In this document: piece after piece, positions 50,339 to 59,599 of the stretch
Layout: every line of letters begins with the position of its first letter
Numbering within the stretch: position 1 is the stretch's first letter
Assembly: GCA_009377375.1 (NCBI GenBank)
Contig: WHUE01000006.1
Coordinates: forward strand, 1-64,000
Source of the DNA: Alphaproteobacteria bacterium
GTDB lineage: Bacteria; Pseudomonadota; Alphaproteobacteria; MPNO01; UBA2964
Direction of reading: 5' to 3'
DNA: 64,000 nt
Translations under genes and position numbers: made by a program
The notes under the pieces: model-generated
What the model saw: only the letters and a program-made list of their open reading frames with translations
Databases searched by the model: none
Told to the model about the DNA's origin: nothing

Positions 50339-51193
50339 ATGGCCGTCACCGAGATCGAAGCCGTCCGTCTCTCACCCCATGTCGGCGCGGAGCTGCGCGG
50401 GGTCGACCTCACCCGGCCGCTGGACGCGGCGACGGCGGAGGCGCTGAACGCGCTGTGGCTGGAGCATCTGGTGCTGGTGTTCCGCGGCCAGTCGCTGGCG
50501 CAGGAGGACCTGCTGCGCGCGACCGGCATCTTCGGCACGCTGGCGCCGCTGGCCCGGCCGAAGGACGAATACCCGAAGGGCTACGCGAAGCTGCTGCCCA
50601 ACATCATGCTGATCTCCAACATCCGCGAGGACGGGGTGCCGATCGGCGCGCTGCCGGACGGCGAGATGATGTTCCATCACGACATGCTGCATGCGGAAGT
50701 GCCGCACAAGGGCACGCTGCTCTATGCGGTCGAGGTGCCGAGCCGTGGCGGCAACACGCTGTTCGCCAACGGCTACGCCGCCTACGACACGCTGCCGGCG
50801 GATATCCGCGAGCCGCTGGAAGGCCGCATCGCCCGACACCACTACCATTACGGCTCCACCCTGAAGGGCGACGGGCGCGGCACGAAGGCGTCGGCGGCGT
50901 CGCGCCATCCGGTGTTCCGCACCCATGACGAGACCGGGCGGAAGGCGGTCTATGTCAACCGGCTGATGACGGAGGAGGTCGAGGGGATGGAGCGGGCCGA
51001 ATCCGACCGGCTGCTCGCCGCGCTGTACGACCATGCGGAGAAGCCGGAATTCGTATACGAGCACGTCTGGCGGGTCGGCGACCTGCTGCTGTGGGACAAT
51101 CGCTGCTCGATGCACGCCCGCACGGATTTCCCGGGCGGCGAGCGCCGGCTGATGTGGCGCACCACGCTGGAGGGCGAAGCACGGCCGCGCTGA
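50339..51193 (+). CDS. TauD/TfdA-family Fe(II)/2-oxoglutarate dioxygenase
   Basis: This 284-residue protein has the facial triad: His-x-Asp in MMFHHDMLHAE (near residue 114) and the distal His in WDNRCSMHARTDF, followed by the 2-oxoglutarate-binding Arg in RRLMWRTTLEG. The N-terminal VGAELRGVDLTRPLDAATAEAL and LVFRGQSLAQEDLLR are typical of TauD/TfdA proteins. The enzyme probably hydroxylates or cleaves a small organic acid. It follows the UbiD-type gene by 10 bases and is presumably co-transcribed with it. The substrate is unknown. It is convergent with the Bug-type gene. Confidence 0.9.
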   Translation: MAVTEIEAVRLSPHVGAELRGVDLTRPLDAATAEALNALWLEHLVLVFRGQSLAQEDLLRATGIFGTLAPLARPKDEYPKGYAKLLPNIMLISNIREDGVPIGALPDGEMMFHHDMLHAEVPHKGTLLYAVEVPSRGGNTLFANGYAAYDTLPADIREPLEGRIARHHYHYGSTLKGDGRGTKASAASRHPVFRTHDETGRKAVYVNRLMTEEVEGMERAESDRLLAALYDHAEKPEFVYEHVWRVGDLLLWDNRCSMHARTDFPGGERRLMWRTTLEGEARPR

Positions 51194-51209
51194 CGCAGGG
51201 TGTCCTCGC

Positions 51210-51245
51210 CCCCACCCGCGGCGGCGCCATGCCGCGCGGGCGGGG
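51210..51245. terminator. Candidate bidirectional terminator between the dioxygenase and the Bug-type gene
   Basis: A GC-rich hairpin: GCGGC (51218-51222) pairs with GCCGC (51231-51235), extended by CCC/GGG and CCCC/GGGG after a 2-base bulge and one mismatch. It sits between two convergent genes. No U-tract follows. Confidence 0.5.
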
Positions 51246-51274
51246 TTCAGGAAAGTTCCGCGCGCCGGTGGCGG

Positions 51275-52315
51275 CTACTTCTTGCCTTCGTGATCGACGA
51301 TGCCCCAGGCGGCGCGGTCGACGATCTTCTGCGGCACGTCCAGCGCGGCCTTGAAGTCGGTGATGACCTCGTTCCAACGCTGCGGGTTGAGCAGGATGCC
51401 GATCTTCTTCGCGTCGGCCTTCATCTGATCCGAGGTGGCGGCCTTCCAGAACGCATCGCGCATGATGGCGACCTGTTCCGTCGGCACCTTCGGGCCCAGC
51501 GTGAACGGGCGCGAGATTTCGGACGGGCCGTAGATGAACCGCATCACCTTGCGGTCGTCCTCGTTCCTGGCGAGGTCGTAGACCACCGGCGCGCCGCGGA
51601 AGGCCGGGTGCGGCTTCGATCCCATCTGCACGATGGGCACCAGCTTGCCGCTCTCCATCTCCGCGCGCTGCGGCCCGAGCGCCAGCGACGCCCAGAAGGA
51701 GCAGGTCGCGTCGATCTCGCCCTTCTCCATCGCCAGGCGCTGGCTGGCCACGCCGCGGTATCCGGCGATGACTTTCAGCTTGTATCCGTTGAGGTTCTTC
51801 AGCAGCAGCGGCTGGATCGCCGAGGTCGCGGACTTGCCGCTGGCGCCGAAGATGATCTGGCGTTTCTCGGCGTCCTTGATCGACTTGATGCCGGACCGGT
51901 CCGACGCCACGCAGGATTGCGATTCCTGGCTGAGATTGCCCAGCCACTGAAACTTGAACATGTCCCAGCGGGCCTGCTTCTTGCCCATCGCGGGCGCGGT
52001 GGCGTGGGCCGAGGCGGTCAGCAGAACGACTGTGCCGTCCTGCGGCGCCACGTTGTAGACGTGGTTCACCGCCTTGTAGCCGCCGGCCCCGGGCATGTTC
52101 TGCACGATCACGCTGGGATTGTCCGGGGTGAAGTCGCCCAGGTGCCGCTCCAGCAGCCGCCCGAACGTGTCCGCGCCGCCGCCGGCGCCGAACCCGACGA
52201 CGACCGTAACGGTCCTGCCCTGATAGAAGCCGGCCTCGGCCGGTGCCGCCGCCGCCGCGGCAACGGCCAGCGCCGCGGCGCCGAACGCGGCCGCGCGATT
52301 CCGCGATATATTCAT
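51275..52315 (-). CDS. Bug-family tripartite tricarboxylate transporter receptor
   Basis: This 346-residue periplasmic protein has a signal peptide (MNISRNRAAAFGAAALAV, cleavage near APAEAG) and the Bug signature: FYQGRTVTVVVGFGAGGGAD, VIVQNMPGAGGYKAVNHVYN, QIIFGASGKSATSAIQPLLL and GYRGVASQRLAMEKGEIDA. Bug proteins capture carboxylates for TctAB permeases, but many exist as orphans, as here; no tctA or tctB gene is in the window. Its neighbours are the UbiD/TauD pair and an RpoH-like sigma gene. The ligand may be the acid processed by that pair. Confidence 0.88.
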   Translation of the reverse strand: MNISRNRAAAFGAAALAVAAAAAAPAEAGFYQGRTVTVVVGFGAGGGADTFGRLLERHLGDFTPDNPSVIVQNMPGAGGYKAVNHVYNVAPQDGTVVLLTASAHATAPAMGKKQARWDMFKFQWLGNLSQESQSCVASDRSGIKSIKDAEKRQIIFGASGKSATSAIQPLLLKNLNGYKLKVIAGYRGVASQRLAMEKGEIDATCSFWASLALGPQRAEMESGKLVPIVQMGSKPHPAFRGAPVVYDLARNEDDRKVMRFIYGPSEISRPFTLGPKVPTEQVAIMRDAFWKAATSDQMKADAKKIGILLNPQRWNEVITDFKAALDVPQKIVDRAAWGIVDHEGKK

Positions 52316-52755
52316 GTCCTTCTCCCGTCTGTCGGCGCACCGCTGCGGTCTTTTGCCGGTCGGCGTGCCTGGTTCCCTGTCTGCCCCGTTCCGGGGAAAC
52401 CTCAGTTAATCACCGATACTGCCCGCCATGCAACCGGACCCGTCCGGCCCCCGCACTCGGAACCGTCACATGAAATTCATCGGCGGAGACGACGGAATCG
52501 CGCTCTGCGCCGCGTGTCTATTGTTGAGGAGGCGGTCCCGCGGAGAGCGACGGGCCGCCGGACGGAGAGGTTTCCTAAAGGGGGATGCCGGGATGGATCG
52601 CATGAAGAACGACGACGCCAGCGCGTGGCGCTGCGACGGGGATGCGCGGACAGTGAACGTCCTGCGCAGCGCCCCCGGCGGCTGACCGGGACGCGCGGGT
52701 CCGCCTGCGCACCCCGCCGGGCTTCTCGGCATTCCTGTCAAGGATTCCCTTCCAA
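52316..52755. other. Intergenic stretch without a recognisable gene
   Basis: About 440 bases between the divergent Bug-type gene and the RpoH-like gene. A plus-strand open frame at 52428-52685 (85 codons) has no recognisable motif and a basic, low-complexity translation, so it is not called. Both flanking promoters must lie here; none was identified confidently. Confidence 0.45.
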
Positions 52756-53523
52756 ATGGCAACCAGCATCGCCTTCAGCCCGGCCTTCCCCTACGCCCCG
52801 CCGCATGCGGAGGCGACCGCGCTTCTCGCCCCGGACGAGGAAACCGCCCTGATCCGCCAGTGGAAGGTCGAACATGACGAGCACGCCCTGCACAGGCTGA
52901 TCCTGGCCCACGCGCCGCTGGTGGCGAAATGGGCCCGGCATTACCGCGCCTTCGGCGTCTCGGTCGAGGATCTGGTGCAGGAAGGGCAGCTCGGCCTGCT
53001 CAAGGCGGCGGAACGGTTCGACCCCGAGTTCGGCATCCGGTTTTCCGGCTATGCCGGGTTCTGGGTGCGCAGCGCCATCCGCAAGCACGTGCTCGGCAAC
53101 CGGTCGATGGTCGCCCGCACGCGTGTCGGCCGCCCGACGGACGATCCGGACGGCAGGCGTCGCCCCACCTGGCCGCAGGCGGACGTGTCGTTGAACCAGC
53201 CGGCGGCGGAAACCGGCGAGGAGCGCGAGCGGCTGATCGCCGACGAGTCGGGGACGCCCGAGACGCATACCGTCGCCAGCGCCAACGAGCGCCAGCGCAC
53301 CCGGCTGATCCGCGAGGCGCTGGAGTCGCTGGACGCGCGCGAGGTGAAGATTCTCCGCGCCCGCTGGCTGACCGACAGGCGCACGCCTCTGGTCGATCTC
53401 GGCCGGGAGCTCAACCTGACCGGCGAGCGCGTGCGCCAGCTGGAGCGTCGCGCCCTGGACAAGCTTGCTGCGCTGCTGCGCGATCGTGTGCAGCGCGCCG
53501 CGGACCTGTTCGACGATGTTTAG
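52756..53523 (+). CDS. RpoH-like sigma-70 family sigma factor
   Basis: This 255-residue protein has sigma region 1.2/2 (LLAPDEETALIRQWKVEHDEHALHRLILAHAPLVAKWARHY, then SVEDLVQEGQLGLLKAAERFDPEFGIRFSGYAGFWVRSAIRKHVL). It also has region 4 (ALESLDAREVKILRARWLTDRRTPLVDLGRELNLTGERVRQLERRALDKL). The layout matches heat-shock sigma factor RpoH, but it is shorter than usual (about 290 residues). The region 2 text FSGYAGFWVRSAIRKHVLGNRSMV differs from the ordinary SYAMWWIRAAI-type box. It is probably a paralogue rather than the housekeeping RpoH. No anti-sigma gene is adjacent. It is convergent with the M23 peptidase gene. Confidence 0.85.
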   Translation: MATSIAFSPAFPYAPPHAEATALLAPDEETALIRQWKVEHDEHALHRLILAHAPLVAKWARHYRAFGVSVEDLVQEGQLGLLKAAERFDPEFGIRFSGYAGFWVRSAIRKHVLGNRSMVARTRVGRPTDDPDGRRRPTWPQADVSLNQPAAETGEERERLIADESGTPETHTVASANERQRTRLIREALESLDAREVKILRARWLTDRRTPLVDLGRELNLTGERVRQLERRALDKLAALLRDRVQRAADLFDDV

Positions 53524-53555
53524 GCGATTGCCGCCGGCTCGACCGGGGCCGGACG

Positions 53556-55037
53556 CTACCGGTTGGCGACCTTCGAGATCGGCGGGGTGGCGACGAGTTG
53601 ATCGCGCCGGGCTTCCCGCAGCGCGCGGAAGGCGATCAGCTCCGACCCCTTCAGCTTGCGCCCGGACGGCAGCTTGAGCCGCATCGGGTTGGTCTGCCGG
53701 CCTCCCACGTGAATTTCGTAATGCAGATGCGGGCCGGTGGACCGCCCGGTGGTGCCGACATAGCCGATCACCTGCCCCTGCCTGACGCGGCTGCCGCGCT
53801 TCAGCCCGCGGGCGAAGCGGCTCATATGCGCGTAGGCGGTATCGAACCGGCCGTTGTGCCGGATGCGGATATACTTGCCGTAGCCGCCGTTGCGGCCGAT
53901 CCGGTCGATCGAGCCGTTGCCGGCAGCATAGATCGGCGTGCCCGACGGCGCGGCGAAATCGACGCCCTGGTGCACGCGGGTATAGCCGAGAATCGGGTGC
54001 TTCCGCCGGCCGAACCCGGAGGAAAGCCGCGCCCCGTCGATGGGCGTCTTCATCAGCGCCTTCTGCGCGCTCTGGCCGCTGGCGTCGAAATAGTCGATGT
54101 CGCCTCTGGCGCCCTTGAACCGGTATAGCGGGTATTTCTGCCCGCTCAGCGTCAGCTCGGCATAGACGATGTCGCCCCAGCGCGCGACTTCGCCGTCGGC
54201 ATAGTGCATGCGCTCCACCATCACGTCGAAACGATCGCCGGGCTGGATGTCGCGCTGGAAATCGACGTCCCAGCTGTAGAGTCGGATCAGCTCCACCAGC
54301 ACGCCGGCGGGCAGACCGGCCTTCTGGGCGGCGGTGTACAGGTTGGACTCGATCTCCCCGGCGGCGCGGACCTTGCGGGAATCGAGCTCGCGCTCTATCG
54401 CCTCGGCACGGAACCCGTCGGTGTCCTCGCGCATGACTACCACGGCGCGGTCGGCCTCGGCATCGAAGCGGAAACCGTCGAACCGCCGGTCCACGTCCTT
54501 CTCGCCCTCGGGGGTGAAGGTCACGGTGACAGCCTGCCCGGGCCGCAGGTCGCGCGGGTTGAACACGCCTTTCATGGCATCGATGGCGGCGTGGGCTTCG
54601 TTGCGGGCGACGCCGGCCCCGAGCATCAGCTTCATGAAGGTGTCGCCGCGCCTGGCCTCGACCACGCGCTCGACCTGCGAGGGACTCGCGTCCTCGGTGG
54701 TCTCTCCGCTCTCTCCGGGCAGGTTTCCCGGCCGCGTCTCGTCTTCCGGCGGCGTCAGCGCGGCGATCCCCAGCCCGAGGGGCGTTCCGCGCTCGGCATG
54801 GCTCTCGAACGGGGGGTCGAGATAGACCAGAAGCCCTGCCGCGACCAGAACCGCGACGGCTGCCACCTGACAGGGTTTGCGAAGACGCCTGGATTTTCTG
54901 TGCAACGCCGACAACTCGGTTCCTAGCCCCGCGACGACTGATCTTAACCATCGCGAATATAAATTAAATTTGGTTAACGATGTATTTAGCATGCGAATCC
55001 AGAACATGAATGTCAACCGAAAATCCGGGAAATCCAT
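53556..55037 (-). CDS. M23-family peptidoglycan endopeptidase
   Basis: This protein of up to 493 residues has a membrane helix (VAAVAVLVAAGLLVYL, about residues 57-72). A periplasmic region follows with an OapA/LysM-like part (VEARRGDTFMKLMLGAGVARNEAHAAI). The C-terminal M23 domain reads SSGFGRRKHPILGYTRVHQGVDFAAPSGTPIYAAGNG, with the zinc ligands in HPILGY-x-RVHQGVDF and GRSTGPHLHYEI. It should cleave peptidoglycan crosslinks during growth or division. The first residues are uncertain: ATG codons at 55037, 55007 and 54992 are all possible and none has a good ribosome binding site. The start region is markedly AT-rich. Confidence 0.88.
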   Translation of the reverse strand: MDFPDFRLTFMFWIRMLNTSLTKFNLYSRWLRSVVAGLGTELSALHRKSRRLRKPCQVAAVAVLVAAGLLVYLDPPFESHAERGTPLGLGIAALTPPEDETRPGNLPGESGETTEDASPSQVERVVEARRGDTFMKLMLGAGVARNEAHAAIDAMKGVFNPRDLRPGQAVTVTFTPEGEKDVDRRFDGFRFDAEADRAVVVMREDTDGFRAEAIERELDSRKVRAAGEIESNLYTAAQKAGLPAGVLVELIRLYSWDVDFQRDIQPGDRFDVMVERMHYADGEVARWGDIVYAELTLSGQKYPLYRFKGARGDIDYFDASGQSAQKALMKTPIDGARLSSGFGRRKHPILGYTRVHQGVDFAAPSGTPIYAAGNGSIDRIGRNGGYGKYIRIRHNGRFDTAYAHMSRFARGLKRGSRVRQGQVIGYVGTTGRSTGPHLHYEIHVGGRQTNPMRLKLPSGRKLKGSELIAFRALREARRDQLVATPPISKVANR

Positions 55038-55227
55038 ATGCTTAGGGGCTTTTTCTCATGCGCGACCGCGCGTGCGAAAAAAACGTACACTTCGTATGGC
55101 TATACGTCGCCGTATGGTAGGGTGCCGCGCTACATTGCAGGGAATCGGCGATTCAGGGGGGCGATCCGGCTCCGCCAGCAAGCCCGAGACGACAACCGCG
55201 AAACAAGGATGCGAGGAGAGACAGACA

Positions 55228-56121
55228 ATGGCGATAACCAAGCTCGAATGCGTAACCGTCGAAAAGCAGGACGGCATCACCTGGGTGATGCTGAACCGGC
55301 CGGAGAAGCGGAACGCGATGAGCCCGCAGCTGCACTACGAAATGGACGAGACGCTGCGCGACCTGGAAACTGACCCGGAAACCAAGGTGGTGGTGATCGG
55401 CGGCAACGGCGGCTATTTCAGCGCCGGGCAGGATCTGAAGATGTTCTTCCGCGAGAACGAGAAGAACCCCGCCGGCCGCAAGCGCGCCGCCGAAGCCGCC
55501 AACCGCTGGCGCTGGGAAAGACTCTACAAGTACGACAAGCCGACGATCGCGATGGTCGAAGGCTACTGCGTCGGCGGCGCCTTCATGCAGCTTCTGGGCA
55601 CCGACTTCGCCATCGCCGCCGAGGACACCGTGTTCTCGCTCAGTGAGGTCAACTGGGGCATCCTGCCGGGCGCGCTGGTCAGCAAGGTGGTCGCCGACGC
55701 GGTGCTGCCGCGCCACGCGCTTTATTACTGCTGCCTCGGCGAGGCGTTCGACGGCAAGGAGGCGGAGCGCATCGGCATGATCAATTTCGCCGTGCCGAAG
55801 AAGAAGCTCCGCGCCGAGACCATCAAGCTGGCGAAGAAGCTGATGGAAAAGTCGCCGGCGGTGCTGCGCGCCACCAAGCACGCGGTGCGCCAGGTCCGCA
55901 CCATGGATTTCGACCAGTCCTACGATTACCTCGCCGCCAAGGGCCAGGCGATCAAGGTCGGCGATCCGGAGGATTCATACAACACCGGCCTGAAGCAGTT
56001 CCTGGACGAGAAGGCGTACAAGCCGACCTTCCAGTCGTTCAAGACGAAGGATGGCGGGGCGTCCAAGCCGGCGAAGGGCAAGAAGCCCCTCGCGAAGAAG
56101 AGCAAGGTGAAATCCGCCTGA
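55228..56121 (+). CDS. Enoyl-CoA hydratase/isomerase resembling feruloyl-CoA hydratase/lyase
   Basis: This 297-residue crotonase-fold protein has GITWVMLNRPEKRNAMSPQLHYEM, GYFSAGQDLKMFFRE, a YKYDKPTIAMVEGYCVGGAF oxyanion region and FSLSEVNWGILPGALVSKVVADAV. The SE-x-NWGI-x-PG segment with its Glu, the YDKPTIAMV wording and KQFLDEKAYKPT near the C-terminus are those of hydroxycinnamoyl-CoA hydratase/lyases, which convert feruloyl- or coumaroyl-CoA to the benzaldehyde and acetyl-CoA. An unusual Lys-rich tail of about 20 residues (KGKKPLAKKSKVKSA) ends the protein. The next genes, an ADP-forming CoA ligase and an acyl-CoA dehydrogenase, fit side-chain degradation. A GAGGAG site precedes the ATG. 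Confidence 0.82.
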   Translation: MAITKLECVTVEKQDGITWVMLNRPEKRNAMSPQLHYEMDETLRDLETDPETKVVVIGGNGGYFSAGQDLKMFFRENEKNPAGRKRAAEAANRWRWERLYKYDKPTIAMVEGYCVGGAFMQLLGTDFAIAAEDTVFSLSEVNWGILPGALVSKVVADAVLPRHALYYCCLGEAFDGKEAERIGMINFAVPKKKLRAETIKLAKKLMEKSPAVLRATKHAVRQVRTMDFDQSYDYLAAKGQAIKVGDPEDSYNTGLKQFLDEKAYKPTFQSFKTKDGGASKPAKGKKPLAKKSKVKSA

Positions 56122-56300
56122 TCCCGATGATGCGGGCGTGCGCGGGCGTCGGCGCCCGCGCACGCGCTTCCGGAAACCTCCGCTCGCCTATGGCGTCGCC
56201 GGCAGCGCGTTCCCGCATTTCATGTTCGATACGATCGTCGCCGCGGTGTGGCGCCTGTCGATGCTTTTCCGGTAGGCTTTGCCGCAACGGATAAAAGGAA

Positions 56301-58400
56301 ATGGAGAAACAGGGAACAATGTTCCATTCGGCTGAGGCGTTCTTTCGGCCCAGGGCGGTGGCGCTGGTCGGCGCGTCCGAGACGGGCGGCGGCGGCTGGC
56401 CGCGGATGATCTACAACAACCTGGAATTCAAGGGCTTCCCGACGAAGCTCTATCTGATCAACCCGCGCCGCGAAGAGCTGTGGGGCCGGAAGGTCTATCC
56501 GGATTTCGCCTCGCTGCCGGAGCCGGTGGACCTGGCGCTGACCATCGTGCCGGCGGAAGCGATTCCCGGCGTGCTGGTGGAAGGCGCCGATCACGGGCTC
56601 AAGGCGGCGCTGATCTACGCCGCCCGGTTCGGCGAAGGCGACGACCCGGAAGGCCGCAAGCGCGCCGACGCCGTCCGCGCGGTCTGCGACGAGAAGGGCC
56701 TCGTGGTCTGCGGGCCGAACTGCATGGGCGCGCTGGCGCTGACGGACGACCTTCTGTTCTACCCCGCGACCCGGGTGCGCGACCTGCCGAAGGGGGACAT
56801 GGGCGTGGTGTTCCAGTCCGGCGGCACCTTCATGTTCTGGATGGAGCGCGCGGCGCAGCGCGGGCTCGGCATCTCCTACGCGGTGTCGTCCGGCAACGAG
56901 CTCAACCTCGACCTCGCCGACTACATCAACTTCCTCGTCGACGACCCGTCGACGCGCATGATCGCCTGCATGGTCGAGGGCATCCGCCGCCCGGACGCCT
57001 TCATGGAGGCCGCGCGCCGCGCGCTGGCGGCGGAAAAGCCCATCCTGATGGTCAAGGTCGGGCGCAGCGCGGCGGGACAGGCGGCGGCGCGCAGCCATAC
57101 CGGCGCGCTGGCCAGCGACGATGCGGTGTTCGAGGCGGTCTGCCGCCGCTATGGCGTGGTGCGCTGCCCGACGCTGGACCAGCTGGTAGAGACCGCGCTG
57201 GTATTCGCCCAGCGGCGCCTCCCGAAGGGACCGCGCATCGGCATGGCCGGGTTCTCCGGCGGCGGCAAGGGGCTGTTCCTCGATTATGCCGAGGACGAAG
57301 GCGCGAAGATCGCGACGCTGACGCCCGAGACGATCGCGAAGATCCGGCCGCAGATCGACGAGGGAGTGCCGGCGGAAAACCCGCTCGATTGCGGCGCCGG
57401 CATTGCCTATCGCCACCACGATTTCAGCGCCGTCTGCCAGGACCTCGCGCGCGATCCCAACGTGGACATGATGGCGGTGCAGGGATCGCTGCCGCTGCGC
57501 GAGGACGATCCCTCCGATCCCACCGTGTTCTCCAAGATACTGGAATCGACGGACAAGCCGACGGTGGCCTATATGCGGGTCGCGCAGAACGTCACCGAGG
57601 CCGGGCGCGACTTCCAGAAGGCGGCGGGCGTGCCCTTCGTGATGGGCATCCAGGACGTGGTGCGCGCGCTGCGGGACCTCGCCGGCCATGCCGAGGCGCG
57701 GAAGCGCGGCGTCGCGCCGCTGCCCGCGTCCGCGGGAAAGCCGGCCGATCTGGAAGGCGAGGCGCTGGAGACGTTGCTCGCGGCGAAGGGGCTGACCCCG
57801 CCGAAAAGCGCCTTCGCGCCGAACGGCGCCGGCGCGGCCACGGCGGCGGCGGAGATCGGCTTTCCCGTCGTGCTCAAGATCGTCTCGCCCCAGGCCAGCC
57901 ACAAGACCGAGGTCGGCGGCGTGTCGCTCAACCTCGCCGATGCGGCGGCGGTCGAGGCCGCCGCCGGGGCGATGGCCGCACGCCTGCACAAGGCGGACCC
58001 AAAGGCGAAGGTCGACGGCTTCCTCGTGCAGGAGATGGTGTCGGGGCTGGAGGTCATCATCGGCTGCCGCGAGGACGCGCAGTTCGGCCCGATAATGATC
58101 GCCGGGCTCGGCGGCGTGCTGGTGGAGGCCATGCGCGACGTGTCGCTCCGCATGCTGCCGATCACGGAAGGGGATGCGCGCGCGATGCTGGACGGGCTGC
58201 GCGGCAAGGCGCTGCTCGGCGCGTTCCGCGGCACGCCCGCCCGCGACGTCGATGCGCTGGTGCGCGCCATGTGCGGGCTGTCCGACATCTTCCTCGCCCA
58301 CCGCAACCATCTGGCCGATCTGGAGGTCAACCCGCTGATCGTGCTGGCGGAGGGCGCGGGCGTGCGCGCGGTGGACGTGCGCCCGGTGGCGAAGGGCTGA
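56301..58400 (+). CDS. ADP-forming acyl-CoA ligase (FerA-like)
   Basis: This protein of about 699 residues is the fused alpha-beta form of ADP-forming CoA ligases. Its domain 1 Rossmann CoA-binding fold reads FFRPRAVALVGASETGGGGWPRMI. Domain 2 carries the phosphohistidine loop in RSHTGALASDDAVFEA. The ATP-grasp part reads FPVVLKIVSPQASHKTEVGG, LVQEMVSGLEVIIGCRED and GLGGVLVEAMRDVSLRMLP. Relatives include acetate-CoA ligases and the feruloyl-CoA synthetase of sphingomonads. It lies 180 bases after the feruloyl-CoA hydratase/lyase-like gene, supporting a hydroxycinnamate CoA ligase role. An ATG at 56319 (MFHSAEAFF) is an equally good start and is where the family usually begins. Confidence 0.83.
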   Translation: MEKQGTMFHSAEAFFRPRAVALVGASETGGGGWPRMIYNNLEFKGFPTKLYLINPRREELWGRKVYPDFASLPEPVDLALTIVPAEAIPGVLVEGADHGLKAALIYAARFGEGDDPEGRKRADAVRAVCDEKGLVVCGPNCMGALALTDDLLFYPATRVRDLPKGDMGVVFQSGGTFMFWMERAAQRGLGISYAVSSGNELNLDLADYINFLVDDPSTRMIACMVEGIRRPDAFMEAARRALAAEKPILMVKVGRSAAGQAAARSHTGALASDDAVFEAVCRRYGVVRCPTLDQLVETALVFAQRRLPKGPRIGMAGFSGGGKGLFLDYAEDEGAKIATLTPETIAKIRPQIDEGVPAENPLDCGAGIAYRHHDFSAVCQDLARDPNVDMMAVQGSLPLREDDPSDPTVFSKILESTDKPTVAYMRVAQNVTEAGRDFQKAAGVPFVMGIQDVVRALRDLAGHAEARKRGVAPLPASAGKPADLEGEALETLLAAKGLTPPKSAFAPNGAGAATAAAEIGFPVVLKIVSPQASHKTEVGGVSLNLADAAAVEAAAGAMAARLHKADPKAKVDGFLVQEMVSGLEVIIGCREDAQFGPIMIAGLGGVLVEAMRDVSLRMLPITEGDARAMLDGLRGKALLGAFRGTPARDVDALVRAMCGLSDIFLAHRNHLADLEVNPLIVLAEGAGVRAVDVRPVAKG

Positions 58401-58439
58401 ACGGAAAGATCGTACACAAGTCAGGAGAGGGTCCGCGTC

Positions 58440-59597
58440 ATGGATTACGAACTGCCCGAAGAGCTGCGCATGCTGAAGGAGACGGTGCGCCGCTTCGTCG
58501 ACCGTGAGATCATTCCCATCGAGCGGGAGGCGTATGAGGGCCACAACCTGAAGAAGGACGTCCGCGCGAAGCTGGAGGACAAGGCGAAGGAAATCGGCCT
58601 CTGGCAGTTCGACGTGCCGGAGGAATACGGCGGGCTCGGCATGGGCCTGCTCGCCAAATGCGTCGTGTGGGAGGAGATGGGCCGCACCATCGCCATCCCG
58701 ACGCGCGGGGGCAGCGTGTTCGGCCCCGCCGTCAGCCCGATCCTCTATCACCTGAACGACCAGCAGAAGGAAAAGTACCTGTATCCCGTGCTCAAGGGCG
58801 AGAGCTGGGGATGCTTCGCCCAGACGGAGCCGGAGGCCGGCGGCGATCCGGGCGGGATGCGCGCCACGGCCGTGCGCGACGGCGACGACTACGTCATCAA
58901 CGGCTACAAGCGGTTCATCACCGGCGCCGACAAGGCCGATTTCGCCCAGGTGCTCGCCGCCACCGACCGCGAGAAGCGTTCGCGCGGCGGCATCTCGGCC
59001 TTCCTGGTCGACATGGACACGCCCGGCGTGAAGCTGGTGCGGCCGCAGGAAACGATGATGGACGACCGGCCCTGGGAAATCTCCTTCGACGACGTGCGCG
59101 TGCCGGTCGCCAACCGCATCGGCGAGGAGGGCGACGGCTTCAAGTTCGGCCAGACCTGGATCACCGCCGGCCGCATGCGCCACGCCGCCCGCGGGCTGGG
59201 CGTGGCCGAGCGCTGCATGGAGCTCAGTGGCGCCTACGCCACCCAGCGCTCCACCTTCGGCGCCAAGCTGTCGGAACGCCAGGCGGTCCAGTTCATGATG
59301 GTGGACACCTGGATGGAGACCAAGTCTACCCGCGCGCTGGTGCTCAATACCGCCGCGCGCTGCGACGACGGCGGCGACATCCGCAGCGACTCCTACATGT
59401 GCAAGATCCTCGGCGACGAGCTGGCGTTCCGCGCCTGCGACAAGGCGATGCAGATCCACGGCGGCATCGGCCTGACCACCGACCTGCCGATCGAGAAGCT
59501 GTGGCGCGATTCGCGCTCCATGGTCATCACCGAAGGCCCGCCGGAGATCCTGCGCATGGTGCTGGCCCGCGGCTTCTTCCGCGAATACGGAGGATAG
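58440..59597 (+). CDS. Acyl-CoA dehydrogenase
   Basis: This 385-residue flavoprotein has the FAD/acyl-CoA signatures GCFAQTEPEAGGDPGGMRATAV and DDYVINGYKRFITGADKADF, the mid-domain QVLAATDREKRSRGGISAFLVD, and the C-terminal FMVQ-type region LSERQAVQFMMVDTWMETK with QIHGGIGLTTDLPIEKLWRDSR. The ITEGPPEILRMVLARGF ending is typical. The usual catalytic base position is not assigned confidently. It belongs with the ligase and hydratase genes (40-base gap, AGGAGAGGG before the ATG), probably oxidising an acyl-CoA in side-chain breakdown, such as the dihydro form of a hydroxycinnamoyl-CoA. Confidence 0.87.
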   Translation: MDYELPEELRMLKETVRRFVDREIIPIEREAYEGHNLKKDVRAKLEDKAKEIGLWQFDVPEEYGGLGMGLLAKCVVWEEMGRTIAIPTRGGSVFGPAVSPILYHLNDQQKEKYLYPVLKGESWGCFAQTEPEAGGDPGGMRATAVRDGDDYVINGYKRFITGADKADFAQVLAATDREKRSRGGISAFLVDMDTPGVKLVRPQETMMDDRPWEISFDDVRVPVANRIGEEGDGFKFGQTWITAGRMRHAARGLGVAERCMELSGAYATQRSTFGAKLSERQAVQFMMVDTWMETKSTRALVLNTAARCDDGGDIRSDSYMCKILGDELAFRACDKAMQIHGGIGLTTDLPIEKLWRDSRSMVITEGPPEILRMVLARGFFREYGG

Positions 59598-59599
59598 CC

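Noticed and set aside
52428..52685. 85-codon plus-strand open frame
   Set aside because: Basic, low-complexity translation without motif or start signal.
56220..59459. 1079-codon minus-strand open frame opposite the CoA ligase and dehydrogenase genes
   Set aside because: No domain is recognisable, and the opposite strand carries clear conserved enzymes.
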